Made by a program: the position numbers and the translations under genes. Below the pieces are notes generated by a model. It searched no databases. It worked only from the letters and a program-made list of their open reading frames with translations, and had not been told where the DNA came from. Below are positions 44,648 to 54,012 of a stretch of DNA of 64,000 nucleotides, piece by piece. The stretch comes from Chthoniobacteraceae bacterium (GTDB lineage: Bacteria > Verrucomicrobiota > Verrucomicrobiia > Chthoniobacterales > Chthoniobacteraceae), in assembly GCA_947471505.1 (NCBI GenBank), contig CANIWM010000010.1, forward strand, positions 48,936 through 112,935, in the 5' to 3' direction. Positions within the stretch are counted from its first letter, which is position 1; every line of letters starts with the position of its first letter.

Positions 44648-45910
44648 CTACTTCCGCGTGTGGACGAAGACGCCCTTTTTGTTGCCCACGACGACGTCCA
44701 TTTTGCCGTCCCCGTTCACGTCGGTGGCCATGACTTGGGTGCCTACTCCGCTGTCGGCATCAATGAGGTGCGGAGTGTAGGTGGCTTTGCCGTCAGCGCG
44801 TTTGAGCTCGAACCACCACACGACGAGGGGGGCGTTGGATTCTGGGTCGCCGCCGGGGCCGTGAGCCCAGCAGCGTTTGCCGGTGACGAGATCTTTGATG
44901 CCGTCGCCGTTCATATCTACGAGGTCCATGGCGTGTGGCTGGGAGAAGGTGACGCCGGTTTCGCCGGGGGTTTTGTCGGTGCCGGTGATGAGGTGTTTCG
45001 TCCAGCCCATCGCACCGCCGTCGTTCGTCTGCTCATACCACGCGATGCCCCACTGGTGGGCGGCGAGGGCGGAGATGACGTCCGTTTTTCCGTCGCCGTT
45101 CACGTCGTAGCCGAATTGCTGTGCGCCAAGGCCGAACATCGCTTCGTGTTTTACCCAAGGCTTCACGCCGTCCCAATTTGCAGGCTGCTCCCACCAGCCG
45201 GTGCCTTCGAGGATGTCGGTGCGTCCGTCGCTGTTGATGTCGCCGTAGCCGATGCCGTGGGTGAACATTTGGAATGCTTTATTGGGCTCGCCGGAGATGT
45301 TCATCCACTTCCAGTCGGCGTTGGGGTTCTTCGGGTCGGCTTTGGCGTAGCCGAGGGTGCCGTTGCTCATACAGAGGAGGTCGGGGATTTTGTCGCCATC
45401 AATGTCGGCGAGCATGGGTGATTCGTTGTCGGTGACCGCGAGGACGTTGTGGCGCTGCCAGAGGACGTCTTTGCCCTGCGGGTTTTCCCACCAGAAGGTT
45501 TCTTTGTGCGGGAAGCCGATGACGAGGTAATCCTGCCAGCCGTCGGCGTTGAAGTCGCCGGTGTAGCTGATGAAGTTGTTCGAGTATTCGTTCTCGCCGC
45601 TGAGGAAGCCCTTCCAGCCGGGAATCTTGACGCCCGCAGCTTCTTCGCCCTTTTTCACGTAGCTCTTGTCGCCCATGTCATAGATAGTCGTGCGCTTTGT
45701 GAACTCGGGCCCGGCATACCAGAACGGTCCACTGAGGATGTCGTTTTTGCCGTCCTTATTGACGTCGGCGACGCAGGCCCCTTCGGCCCAGAAGTGCGGG
45801 GTGAGTGTTTGCTTGGACCATTCGCCGGACGGTGCTGGCGGTGGTGTAGAGATTTGCTGCGCGAAGGCGGCGACGGTGGTGACGGAGAGGACGATAGCGA
45901 TGGTTTTCAT
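44648..45910 (-). CDS. Secreted FG-GAP/VCBS beta-propeller protein
   Basis: 420 residues; signal peptide MKTIAIVLSVTTVAAFA. Seven calcium-binding D-x-N/D-x-D-G repeats (DVNKDGKNDIL, DFNADGWQDYL, DIDGDKIPDLL, DINSDGRTDIL, DVNGDGKTDVI, DMNGDGIKDLV, DVNGDGKMDVV) spaced about 50 residues: a seven-bladed propeller. Such proteins bind carbohydrates or protein partners outside the cell. Starting at 45910 gives a signal peptide; the upstream ATG does not. Divergent from the 316-residue secreted protein (99 bases). Confidence 0.9.
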   Translation of the reverse strand: MKTIAIVLSVTTVAAFAQQISTPPPAPSGEWSKQTLTPHFWAEGACVADVNKDGKNDILSGPFWYAGPEFTKRTTIYDMGDKSYVKKGEEAAGVKIPGWKGFLSGENEYSNNFISYTGDFNADGWQDYLVIGFPHKETFWWENPQGKDVLWQRHNVLAVTDNESPMLADIDGDKIPDLLCMSNGTLGYAKADPKNPNADWKWMNISGEPNKAFQMFTHGIGYGDINSDGRTDILEGTGWWEQPANWDGVKPWVKHEAMFGLGAQQFGYDVNGDGKTDVISALAAHQWGIAWYEQTNDGGAMGWTKHLITGTDKTPGETGVTFSQPHAMDLVDMNGDGIKDLVTGKRCWAHGPGGDPESNAPLVVWWFELKRADGKATYTPHLIDADSGVGTQVMATDVNGDGKMDVVVGNKKGVFVHTRK

Positions 45911-46009
45911 AGCGGGCGCATGGATTGCGGGGATGGCCTGCGAGCGCAAGACAGAAGTCTGAACTTCCGCCGGATTGCGTGCCGGCGCATTTCTGTTCAG
46001 CGTCGCGGC

Positions 46010-46960
46010 ATGATCCAGTTCATCGCATCCACAGTCCTCCTTTCTCTCACCGCTGCGACCTTTGCAGCGGACGATTTATGCCAGCAGCCGTCTCCGGAGG
46101 AAATGGCGGCGGCGCTCGGGATTACGCTGCCGAAGCGCCCGTGGCACGTCGCCAATATCTGGTGGGACTTTGAGAAGCCCGTCGAGCATTTCACCTCGCT
46201 GGAAATGGACGTGACCGTGGACCGCGACGTGCCCGCCACCTACAACCTCTACGTTTCTCCCTGCGGCATTGCGAAGATCAACGGCTTGCAGTTTTACGGC
46301 GGTATCCAGACGAATATCAACGGCTGGGCGAGCAAGGAGAACCACGAGCGCGTGTTCCCCGGAAAGGGCGCGATTTTCTCCCGCTGGTCGGCGGATAAAA
46401 AGACGCCCATCGGCCTCGAACACGCGCAGACGGCGGGGCCGGATTGTCTCGTCGAGAGCGCGGGCTACGAAGGCGAGTTCGCCAGCGTGCGGCGACCGTT
46501 TGCGTGGACAAAGGGCACCTACACCTGGAGCATCACGAAGGGGAAAACGGAGCAGATCGATGGCAAGCCTGCGACGTGGTTCATCTGCCGGGTAAAAGAC
46601 CACGCGAAGACGGGAGCGGACGCCACTGTCGAAGTCGGGAGTCTGCGCTTTGAAGGGGACGATTTCAGCTTTTGGGCGAGGCACTCGGCTTTCGTCGAAG
46701 TCTATTCCACGGCCAAGATTCCGCGCTCCAATATCCCGAAAGTGAACGTCACTTTCGGCTGGCCGCGACTCAACGGCGAGCGGGCTGCCGTGAAGAAAGC
46801 ATCCGCCTATTATCCCGACCCGACCAAGGGTGCGACGGGCTCTCCCGACTGCGCGCTGATGACCGCCGAGGGCGAGAATTGCGTGGTCGCCGTGGGGCCG
46901 ATGTTCAAGCGCGATGAGGCGACCCGCCGCCACGACCTCCCGATCAAAAAGGCGCAGTGA
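46010..46960 (+). CDS. Secreted protein of unknown function (DUF3472-like beta-rich)
   Basis: 316 residues. Signal peptide MIQFIASTVLLSLTAATFA. The body is rich in Trp, Tyr and Gly (YNLYVSPCGIAKINGLQFYG, VRRPFAWTKGTYTWSITKGK) with a beta-sandwich look, as in DUF3472-type secreted proteins; I cannot be sure of that family. Three Cys (CQQ near 24, SPCG and CRV) may form a disulfide. Start at ATG 46010. Followed 39 bases later by the Gfo/Idh/MocA gene, so they may act on the same glycan. Confidence 0.7.
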   Translation: MIQFIASTVLLSLTAATFAADDLCQQPSPEEMAAALGITLPKRPWHVANIWWDFEKPVEHFTSLEMDVTVDRDVPATYNLYVSPCGIAKINGLQFYGGIQTNINGWASKENHERVFPGKGAIFSRWSADKKTPIGLEHAQTAGPDCLVESAGYEGEFASVRRPFAWTKGTYTWSITKGKTEQIDGKPATWFICRVKDHAKTGADATVEVGSLRFEGDDFSFWARHSAFVEVYSTAKIPRSNIPKVNVTFGWPRLNGERAAVKKASAYYPDPTKGATGSPDCALMTAEGENCVVAVGPMFKRDEATRRHDLPIKKAQ

Positions 46961-46999
46961 GATCCAAGGAATCCGCAGTGCGGAGGTAATCCCCGCGCT

Positions 47000-48307
47000 A
47001 TGATTACACGTCGCTCTTTTCTCCGCCGAACCACCGTCGCCGCGCTGGCTTTTCCCGCCGTGCTGCGCGCGAAAAATCCAAACTCTCACGTCCAAGTCGC
47101 CGTCATCGGCTGCAAAGGGCAAGGGCTCTCCGACCTCGGCGAGATCGGCTCCCATCCGCGGGTGAAATTTGTCGGCTTTTGCGATGTGGACTCGGCGCGG
47201 TTCGACGATGCTCTCAAGCGATTTCCCGGCGTGCCGACCTTCGGCGATTACCGTGAGATGTTCGCGAAACTCGGCGACACACTCGACGCCGTGCAGGTGA
47301 GCACGCCGGACCACTGGCACGCGCCCATCTCGCTGGCCGCGATGCGCGCGGGCAAACACGTCTATTGCCAAAAGCCGCTCACACACACGGTCTATGAGGC
47401 GCGGCAGATGCGGCTCGCGGCGGATACGACGGGCGTCATCACGCAGATGGGCAACCAGATTCACAGCCACGAAGCCTACCGCACCGGCGTAAAGATCATC
47501 CGCAGCGGAGTCATCGGGAAAATCAAAGCCGTCCACTCGTGGCAGGCAAATCGCGGCAACCAATACTCCGGCCTCGGCACGCGCCCGGCGGACCGCGTGG
47601 CCCCGCCGCCCGCGACGCTGAACTGGGATATGTGGCTCGGCCCGGCCCCGCAGCGCGACTATGTGCCGGACCTTTATGCTCCGTTCAAATGGCGCGACTG
47701 GATGGACTTCGGCGGCGGCACGATGGGGGACTTCGGCTGCCATATTCTCGACCCCGTTTTCTCCGCGCTCGACCTCACCGCGCCCGTCTCCGTCCGCGCA
47801 GAAAATGAAGAGCCGCATCCCGAGACATGGCCCAAAGCGGAGACGGTCGCCTACGTTTTCCCCGGCACCGCATTCACTGCCGAGCGGACTATCCCGGTGA
47901 CGTGGTACGACGGCGGACGCCTGCCCGACGCGGAGCTGGCGCAGATGCCTGCGGATAAAAAGCTGCCTGCGGGCGGCGGCAGTCTCTTCATCGGCGAAGG
48001 CGGCACGATGGTCCTGCCCCACGTCGGGATGCCGTCGCTTTATCCCGCCGACAAATTCCCCAAGCCCGAGAAGGTCGCTGGCGGCAACCACTACCATCTT
48101 TGGGTGGACGGCATCATCGCCAACACCAAGACGACGGACGGCTTCCACTACGCCGGGCCGCTCACGGAGACGGTCCAGCTCGGCAACATCGCCACGCGCG
48201 TCCCCGGCAAACTGCTGGAATGGGATACGGCCAAGCTCGCTTTTCAGAACTCCGAGGAGGCGCAAAAGCTCGTCACCAAGTCTTATCGCAAAGGCTACGA
48301 ACTCTAG
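47000..48307 (+). CDS. Tat-exported Gfo/Idh/MocA family oxidoreductase
   Basis: 435 residues. The N-terminus MITRRSFLRRTTVAALAFPA carries a twin-arginine signal. NAD(P)-binding fold: VAVIGCKGQGLSDL (G-x-G region), FCDVDS, VSTPDHWHAPISLAAM and GKHVYCQKPLTHTV, the Lys-containing E/Q-K-P motif. Substrate-side: GTMGDFGCHILDP and WVDGIIANTKTTDGF. Export through Tat means folding with its cofactor first. These enzymes oxidise or epimerise sugars; the substrate is unknown. Confidence 0.92.
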   Translation: MITRRSFLRRTTVAALAFPAVLRAKNPNSHVQVAVIGCKGQGLSDLGEIGSHPRVKFVGFCDVDSARFDDALKRFPGVPTFGDYREMFAKLGDTLDAVQVSTPDHWHAPISLAAMRAGKHVYCQKPLTHTVYEARQMRLAADTTGVITQMGNQIHSHEAYRTGVKIIRSGVIGKIKAVHSWQANRGNQYSGLGTRPADRVAPPPATLNWDMWLGPAPQRDYVPDLYAPFKWRDWMDFGGGTMGDFGCHILDPVFSALDLTAPVSVRAENEEPHPETWPKAETVAYVFPGTAFTAERTIPVTWYDGGRLPDAELAQMPADKKLPAGGGSLFIGEGGTMVLPHVGMPSLYPADKFPKPEKVAGGNHYHLWVDGIIANTKTTDGFHYAGPLTETVQLGNIATRVPGKLLEWDTAKLAFQNSEEAQKLVTKSYRKGYEL

Positions 48308-48370
48308 AGCTAGAAAAAATACCACGACGCGCCCTTGATGCTGGCGCGCAAACCGCCCACATTCCGCTCC

Positions 48371-49393
48371 ATGAAACGTCTCGCGCTCCTTGCTGCTATT
48401 TTCGTCGGATTGATTTTGCACTGTCCCGCCGCCATCAAACGCGACCCTGCGGAAATCCTTAAAGCCAGCCAAGAGGCGTTTGAGAAAAGGGATTTCGACG
48501 GCGCGATCAAGCTTCTCACCCAAGCCATCGAGGGGAACCCGAAACTCGCCCCCGCCATCGTCCTGCGCGGCTTCGCCCACGCTGCGAAAGAAGAATACGC
48601 CCAGGCCGTGGAGGATTACACCGAGGCGCTGAAGCTCCAGCCGGACGACGACCGCCCGCTCATTTTCCGAGCCGCGACGTATCAAGCGATGAAGGCTTAT
48701 GACAAGGCCATCGCCGACTTCAGCGAGCTCATCAAACGCAAACCCGAAGACGTCGAGGCACTGTGCAGCCGTGGGCTTTGCTACGCGCAGGCGGACAACG
48801 ACGCAAAGGCGTTTGAGGATTTCGACCAAGCCGTAAAACTCGCGCCGAAGAGCGCCATGCCGCGCCAGCTTCGCGGCTCTGCCCACGCCGATGCAGGGCG
48901 GAAAACGGAGGCGCTCGCCGACTACAAAGAGGCCATCAACCTCGACCCCAATAACGCCGCGACCTACCTCTACCGCGCCCACCTTTACCTCGTGGAAAAC
49001 CAAGCGGAAGACGCGTTGCTCGACTACGAGGAAGTCCTCCGCCGCGCCCCAGAATACACCGGTGCCGCGAACGACTACGCGTGGACGCTCGCGACTAATC
49101 CCAACGACAAAGTCCGCGACGGGCGCAAAGCCGTGAAGTATGCGAAGGACGCCTGCCACGGGAGCGATTACAAGCACGCCCCGACCCTCGACACCCTCGC
49201 CGCCGCCTACGCGGAAGCGGGCGACTGGGAGGAGGCCGTGAAGTGGGAGGAAGAAGCCACCAAACTCGCCGAAAAGACCCACCCGAAAGATGTCCAAGGG
49301 ATGCGCGAGCGCGTCATGCTCTACAAAGAGAAGCGCCCCTTCCGCGAAGACCCGAAGCAGGAAAGCGAGCGCCGCAAAGTCGAGAAGCCGTAA
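48371..49393 (+). CDS. Secreted TPR-repeat protein
   Basis: 340 residues with signal peptide MKRLALLAAIFVGLILHCPA. At least six TPR units: FEKRDFDGAIKLLTQAI, YAQAVEDYTEALKLQPD, YDKAIADFSELIKRKPED, DAKAFEDFDQAVKLAPKS, KTEALADYKEAINLDPNN and AEDALLDYEEVLRRAPEY, with a seventh in EAGDWEEAVKWEEEATKL. A protein-scaffold role in the periplasm is likely. Start at 48371 from the signal peptide. Confidence 0.9.
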   Translation: MKRLALLAAIFVGLILHCPAAIKRDPAEILKASQEAFEKRDFDGAIKLLTQAIEGNPKLAPAIVLRGFAHAAKEEYAQAVEDYTEALKLQPDDDRPLIFRAATYQAMKAYDKAIADFSELIKRKPEDVEALCSRGLCYAQADNDAKAFEDFDQAVKLAPKSAMPRQLRGSAHADAGRKTEALADYKEAINLDPNNAATYLYRAHLYLVENQAEDALLDYEEVLRRAPEYTGAANDYAWTLATNPNDKVRDGRKAVKYAKDACHGSDYKHAPTLDTLAAAYAEAGDWEEAVKWEEEATKLAEKTHPKDVQGMRERVMLYKEKRPFREDPKQESERRKVEKP

Positions 49394-49400
49394 GCCTCGA

Positions 49401-50303
49401 TCAGCGTGCCTCGACTCGCACGAGCGCCCGCGTCGCGTGGCGCGCTCCGGCGGCGAGGGTGATCGCGTTTTCGGCGGCGTTCACCGTCTCGATGCAGATC
49501 ATCCTTGGCCACTCCTCGCCGAGATCCGTGAGCGACATTCCTTTTCCCGCCCACGGGTTCCACACGACGGTGGAGTGGGAACCGGATTTCTCGACGACGA
49601 TGCGCCGCCCGAGCGAAGGATCGTCCACGGTGCAAGTGGAGGTCGTGTTGAGATAAAGGCGGTCGGTTTCGCCCTCGATGCGGATCGGCTCTGTGCCCTG
49701 CTGCTTGCGTTTTCCGCCGTCCACTTTGTCGATGTAGTCCACGCTCGGTAGCCCGCCGACGCTGACTTCCAGCACATCGGCCACGGTGAAGTAAGTGTGC
49801 AGCGCGTCCTCGTAGGTGAATGGCGCTGGCGAGGTGTTCTCGGCTTCCAAAATCATCTCCAGCGACGAGCCGATGGTGATGCAGTGGCGCAGGATAAAGT
49901 CGTGCGGCCAGAGGGCGCGAGTCGCGTCGGTGGATGTAATGCGTAGGACGAGCGCCACTTCTCCGCTTGGCGTGAGCGCGAGGGATTCGACATCCCACTC
50001 CATCGTCCGCGAAAACCCATGCGCGGGCAGCTCGGGTTGACCGGCCTTGCCCCCGAACCACGGGAAGATCACCGGCACGCCGCCACGGATCGCTTTCGCG
50101 GAATTGAAGAGGCTCTTTTTGCTGAGGAACAGCACCGGCGGACCGCCTGCTGGCTGGAACTTCGTGATGTGCCCGCCGTGCAGATAGACTTCTGCGGTGG
50201 CGAGCGGCGTGGCGACCTTGAGTCGCACAAGCCCTCCGGCGGTGTCGGAAAAGGTGGCGACGTTAGGGAGTTCCAAGTGGCGAAAGTCGGCGGCGGTTTT
50301 CAT
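49401..50303 (-). CDS. Aldose 1-epimerase-like D-hexose-6-phosphate epimerase (YeaD type)
   Basis: 300 residues, galactose mutarotase-like beta-sandwich. Signature pieces of the YeaD subgroup: YLHGGHITKFQP, AIRGGVPVIFPWFGG, AHGFSRTMEWDVE (His), ALHTYFTVADV (His), STVVWNPW (Trp/Asn) and a catalytic Glu in CIETVNAAEN. Interconverts anomers of glucose-6-phosphate or a related sugar phosphate in the cytoplasm. Lies between the TPR gene (7 bases) and aroE (21 bases), probably distal in the gltX-aroE transcript. Confidence 0.88.
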   Translation of the reverse strand: MKTAADFRHLELPNVATFSDTAGGLVRLKVATPLATAEVYLHGGHITKFQPAGGPPVLFLSKKSLFNSAKAIRGGVPVIFPWFGGKAGQPELPAHGFSRTMEWDVESLALTPSGEVALVLRITSTDATRALWPHDFILRHCITIGSSLEMILEAENTSPAPFTYEDALHTYFTVADVLEVSVGGLPSVDYIDKVDGGKRKQQGTEPIRIEGETDRLYLNTTSTCTVDDPSLGRRIVVEKSGSHSTVVWNPWAGKGMSLTDLGEEWPRMICIETVNAAENAITLAAGARHATRALVRVEAR

Positions 50304-50324
50304 AGGCGAGAAAATTGAACTGTT

Positions 50325-51203
50325 TTATCCGAGGAGACCAGCCCGCATTACCTCAATGGGCGCGGGGCAGGCGAACCAGTGCTCGAAGGCCAGCGCGCCT
50401 TGATGGAGCAGCATCGCGAGGCCGTTGGCCCCACGCGCTCCGGCGGCATCGGCGGCGCGGAGGAGCGGCGTGCGGTGGCCGACGTAAATGGTATCATAGA
50501 CGAGGTGGCGCGAGGAAAGTCGCTCGGCGGGGATGGGCGAAACGTCGTCCGCTTTCATGCCGACAGCGGTGCAGTTCACGATGAGGTCCACGGCGGCGAG
50601 GTCGGTGGTCAGGGAGAGTTTTTCGGCGGGGTAAAATGTGGCGATTTCAGCGGCGAGGGACGGGAGTTTGTCGGCGGTGCGGTTGACCAGCGTGAGCGTG
50701 GCGCAGCCTTCCGCCGCACACTGCATCGCGACGGCGCGGCCCGCTCCGCCGCCTGCGCCGAGGACGAGGATGCGCAGGTCTTTGAGCGAAGCGCCGAACG
50801 ACTCGCGCACGGCGCGGGAGAAGCCGCCGCCGTCTGTGCTCGTCCCTGCGGTGGTGCCGTCGGGCTGGACGATGACGGTGTTCACACCGCCTGCGCGGCG
50901 GGCGGTTTCATCGGGCGCATCCACGGCGGCGAGGACGGTGGCTTTGTGCGGGATGGTGCAGTTGATGCCGATGAATCCAGCCTCGGGCAGCAAGCGGAGG
51001 CACTCGGCAATTTCCCCCGGCAGGATGTGCAGCCGCGTGTAGGCGGCGGCGATACCCGCCGCCGCCAGCGCGGGGTTGTGCATCTGCGGCGACTTCGAGT
51101 GCGCGACGGGATCGCCGATGACGGCGAGGCGCAGCGGCGGCGTGCAGTCGGCAGTCGCCGCTTTCCACTGCCGCAAATCGCTCAGCGTATAGACGCTCTT
51201 CAT
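50325..51203 (-). CDS. aroE: Shikimate dehydrogenase
   Basis: 292 residues. Substrate domain SKSPQMHNPALAAAGI, catalytic Lys in CTIPHKATVL, Asp in TSTDGGGFSRAV, and NADP fold VLGAGGGAGRAVAM with NRTADKL. Reduces 3-dehydroshikimate, following AroD. The ATG at 51203 overlaps the stop of gltX by 4 bases, which fixes the start and implies coupling. Longer upstream reading frames are antisense or out-of-frame with gltX. Usual motif NVTIPHK is NCTIPHK here. Confidence 0.95.
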   Translation of the reverse strand: MKSVYTLSDLRQWKAATADCTPPLRLAVIGDPVAHSKSPQMHNPALAAAGIAAAYTRLHILPGEIAECLRLLPEAGFIGINCTIPHKATVLAAVDAPDETARRAGGVNTVIVQPDGTTAGTSTDGGGFSRAVRESFGASLKDLRILVLGAGGGAGRAVAMQCAAEGCATLTLVNRTADKLPSLAAEIATFYPAEKLSLTTDLAAVDLIVNCTAVGMKADDVSPIPAERLSSRHLVYDTIYVGHRTPLLRAADAAGARGANGLAMLLHQGALAFEHWFACPAPIEVMRAGLLG

Positions 51204-52522
51204 GCCGCAAACTCCGCCAGCGCACGGGCGAACCGCGCCAAGACGCGCTCGCGGCCCAGCACTTCGAGCGTGTGATAGAGGCTGGCTCCCACGGTGCGGC
51301 CCGTCGCGGCGACGCGGGCGGGATGGACAAATTCGCCGACCTTCGCGCCCGCTGCGGTCGCGGCGGCTTTCAGTGCGACTTCCAGCTCCACGGCATTCCA
51401 AGCAGTCGTGCGATATACGGCATCAAGGGCGCGGAGTCGGTCGAGCGCGCCGGGTTTGCGCATCACTTTTTCCACAGCCTCGGGGTCGAAAGTGACGGCC
51501 TCGGTGAAGAAGTAATCCACCCAACTCGGCGCGTCGGTGAGGCGCTTCAGCCGCTCGCGGACGAGGACCAATACCGGCAGAAGCGTCTCGCGGGTGGTGG
51601 CGATATTCGCTTTTGCCAAGATGGGCTCCACCAAGACGGCAAGCTGCTCGACGGGCATCTTGATGATGTATTGCTGGTTCATCCACTCGCACTTCGCGAG
51701 GTCGAACACGGCAGCTTTTCGGTGAATGGCGGCTACGTCGAAGAGGCTCACGATTTCCGCCGTGGGCATGACTTCTTGCTCCGTCTTAGGGTTCCAGCCG
51801 AGCAGCGAGAGGAAGTTGGTGACGGCCTCGGGCGCAAAGCCATTTTCTTCATACCACCCGACAGCGCTGCCGGTGTCGCGCTTGCTCATTTTCGAGCCAT
51901 CGGGATTTAAGATAAGCGGGATGTGCCCGTAGCGCGGGGGCTGGACGCCGAGCGCCTCGAAGAGCTGCAAATGCTTCGGCGTATTCGAGAGATGATCGTC
52001 GCCGCGAATGACGTGGGTGATGCGCATCTCGATGTCATCCACGACGTTCACGAAATGGAAAATCCACCCGCCATCAGAGCGCCGGATCGTCATATCCGGG
52101 TGCGTCTCGACGTGCGCCATATCCACCTCCACGCGCCCGCATACGAGGTCGTCCATCACGATTTTTTTGCGCGCAAATTTGAACCGCCAAGCGCCGCCAT
52201 CTTCATAGAGATGCCCGTCCGCTTTCAGCTTCTCAAAGTAGGACAGATACACATCTTCGCGCTGACTCTGGAAGTAAGGCCCATGCTCGCCGCCCTTTTG
52301 TGGGCCTTCATCCCAGTCGAGCCCCAGCCAGCGCATCCCGTCGAAGATCGCCTGCATCGCCTCATCGGTATTGCGGGCTTTATCGGTGTCCTCGATACGC
52401 AGGACGAACACGCCGCCGGTGTGCCGGGCGTAGAGCCAATTAAACAACGCCGTGCGCGCCCCTCCGACGTGTAGGTATCCGGTCGGCGATGGCGCAAATC
52501 TCACTCTCACTTGGTCTGACAT
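51200..52522 (-). CDS. gltX: Glutamyl-tRNA synthetase
   Basis: 440 residues, somewhat shorter than the usual 470-500. Class I motifs: HIGH variant as SPTGYLHVGGARTALFNWL and SKMSKRDTG; IEDTDKARN for glutamate; RGDDHLSNTPKHLQLF. The zinc-binding Cys insertion of many GltX proteins is absent (GGAWRFKFARKKIV). An alpha-helical anticodon-binding domain is present at the C-terminus (EGFVHPARVAATG-like segment EFVHPARVAATGRT). Charges tRNA-Glu. Shares 4 bases with aroE. Confidence 0.95.
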   Translation of the reverse strand: MSDQVRVRFAPSPTGYLHVGGARTALFNWLYARHTGGVFVLRIEDTDKARNTDEAMQAIFDGMRWLGLDWDEGPQKGGEHGPYFQSQREDVYLSYFEKLKADGHLYEDGGAWRFKFARKKIVMDDLVCGRVEVDMAHVETHPDMTIRRSDGGWIFHFVNVVDDIEMRITHVIRGDDHLSNTPKHLQLFEALGVQPPRYGHIPLILNPDGSKMSKRDTGSAVGWYEENGFAPEAVTNFLSLLGWNPKTEQEVMPTAEIVSLFDVAAIHRKAAVFDLAKCEWMNQQYIIKMPVEQLAVLVEPILAKANIATTRETLLPVLVLVRERLKRLTDAPSWVDYFFTEAVTFDPEAVEKVMRKPGALDRLRALDAVYRTTAWNAVELEVALKAAATAAGAKVGEFVHPARVAATGRTVGASLYHTLEVLGRERVLARFARALAEFAA

Positions 52523-52574
52523 AAGGCCACCATCCTTGCCGGAGCACGCCAGCGGGGGGAAGAGAGAACTGATC

Positions 52575-52928
52575 CTATCGTGCCCACCACCACGCGCTCA
52601 GTGCCCCGCCCGCTGCGTAGGCGAGGACATCGCGAGGGTCGCCGGTGACGTGCATGAGGTGCGGGCCGACGACTTCAAAGAGCACACTCCATACGGCGAG
52701 GTGCGCGGCCACTTCCCCCACGGTGGGCGGGCGGTCGTGCGCGCGTGCGCCGAGTTTGCGCTGCATCCATAGGACGAGCGGGAGCGCGCAGGGGATGAGG
52801 AGGACGTCGTTGAAATATCCGTGCAGAAAAGGCGAGGTCGTCCACGGCTTGATGGCCCAGCGGTTGAGCGCGTAGAGCGCACAGCCGAGAAGAAAAAGGC
52901 CATCCCGCCAATAGCCGAATGGCCTCAC
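52575..52928 (-). CDS. Small integral membrane protein, function unknown
   Basis: 117 residues from a GTG start at 52928; that GTG overlaps the TGA of a tiny upstream gene (GTGA). Three or four hydrophobic helices: GLFLLGCALYALNRW, NDVLLIPCALPLVLWM, EVAAHLAVWSVLFEVVGPHL and DVLAYAAGGALSAWWW. DPRDVLAY and FNDVLLIPCALP are recognisable as a conserved-looking unit, but I know no name. The ATG at 53009 would give 27 more residues of Arg/His-rich leader without value. Confidence 0.65.
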   Translation of the reverse strand: MRPFGYWRDGLFLLGCALYALNRWAIKPWTTSPFLHGYFNDVLLIPCALPLVLWMQRKLGARAHDRPPTVGEVAAHLAVWSVLFEVVGPHLMHVTGDPRDVLAYAAGGALSAWWWAR

Positions 52929-52990
52929 AAGAGCGCGAGGATGACGAGGCCCGAACTGAGCGCGATGGCGAGTTTGATGAGTAGCAGCAT
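52925..52990 (-). CDS. Possible 21-residue membrane micro-protein
   Basis: MLLLIKLAIALSSGLVILAL plus a final Leu: one short hydrophobic helix. Its stop overlaps the GTG start of the next membrane-protein gene by 4 bases, the same coupling seen throughout the window, which supports translation. It could also be a leader that opens the downstream start. Too short to judge by composition. Confidence 0.35.
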   Translation of the reverse strand: MLLLIKLAIALSSGLVILALL

Positions 52991-53089
52991 GCTGCACCTG
53001 TGCAGCCACGGAGCGGAGTTCGCGAGCAAATTGTCCACTCCCGCAGGCAAAAGAGTGACGCGGCGGGCGGCGCTCCGTAGTGTGCGCAG

Positions 53090-53962
53090 ATGCCGAAGCC
53101 TTGCACCGTTGACCAGCCTGCCGAACTCCTCCCGTTTCTTTTCGCGTCGTGGCCCGATTTGAAGAAAAAACAGATTCGCACTTGGCTGAAGTTTCAGGCG
53201 GTGACGGTGAATGGGCGGCCTGTGACGCAGTTCGACCATCCGCTCGTGAAAGGGGATGTGGTGGCGGTGCGGACGGACCGGTTCGCGGTGCCGAAGACGA
53301 CGTTGGCGAAGGGCATGAAGGTGTATTTTGAAGACGGGGCGGTGATCGTCATTGATAAGCCGGAGGGACTCTTGAGTATCGCCAGCGAGGCGGAGCAGGA
53401 GAAGACGGCTTACTTTCAACTCACGGACTATGTGCGGCAGGGGAAGCCGGACTCGAAGGCGCGGATTTGGATCGTGCATCGGCTGGACCGGGAGACTTCG
53501 GGGCTGATGGTTTTTGCGAAGACGCTGGAGGCGAAAGAGAAGCTGCAAGGCGGCTGGGAGACGATTGAGAAGCGATACGAGGCGATCATCGAAGGGCGCT
53601 TGGCGATGGAGAAGGGGACGTTCGAGTCGGACCTCGATGAGACGAATCCCTTCCGCGTCCGCAGTGTGCCGCGCAGCGATCTGACGCGCCATGCGGTGAC
53701 GCACTTCCAAGTGCTGGCGGAAAAAAATAATCGCAGTCTCGTGGCGCTGACGCTGGAGACGGGGCGGCGGCATCAAATCCGCGTGCATCTCTCGGATGTC
53801 GGCTGCCCCATCATCGGCGATAAGAAATATGGCGCGCGGACAGACCCCGCTGAGCGGCTGGGCCTGCACTCGTGCGGGCTGCGATTCCCACATCCGGTGA
53901 CGGGGAAGGAGCTGAGCTTCGAGTCGCCGCTGCCAAGGGATTTGGGGCGGCTGTTTGCGTAG
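53090..53962 (+). CDS. RluA-family 23S rRNA pseudouridine synthase
   Basis: 290 residues. N-terminal S4 domain (LKKKQIRTWLKFQAVTVNGR), then the RluA catalytic domain: IDKPEGLLSIAS, catalytic Asp in IVHRLDRETSGLMVFAKT, ALTLETGRRHQIRVHL and IIGDKKYGAR. It isomerises uridine in rRNA; which site (RluD, RluC or another) cannot be read from sequence. Upstream gap (52991-53089) separates it from the divergent membrane genes. aroB follows after 50 bases. Confidence 0.93.
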   Translation: MPKPCTVDQPAELLPFLFASWPDLKKKQIRTWLKFQAVTVNGRPVTQFDHPLVKGDVVAVRTDRFAVPKTTLAKGMKVYFEDGAVIVIDKPEGLLSIASEAEQEKTAYFQLTDYVRQGKPDSKARIWIVHRLDRETSGLMVFAKTLEAKEKLQGGWETIEKRYEAIIEGRLAMEKGTFESDLDETNPFRVRSVPRSDLTRHAVTHFQVLAEKNNRSLVALTLETGRRHQIRVHLSDVGCPIIGDKKYGARTDPAERLGLHSCGLRFPHPVTGKELSFESPLPRDLGRLFA

Positions 53963-54012
53963 CGCGTGCCCGCTCTTGCAGCCGGGGGCGCTTTGCGGCT
54001 AGTCGTGGAGGT

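Noticed and set aside
43460..45421. 653-codon plus-strand open frame
   Set aside because: Antisense to the NifU-like, rhodanese and FG-GAP genes, with no domain or start signal of its own.
46076..49297. 1073-codon open frame on the minus strand opposite three genes
   Set aside because: Antisense to the secreted protein, the Gfo/Idh/MocA gene and the TPR gene, all with firm motifs and signals. Its composition (Arg/Val/Gly/Asp-rich, no domain) is typical of a high-GC shadow frame.
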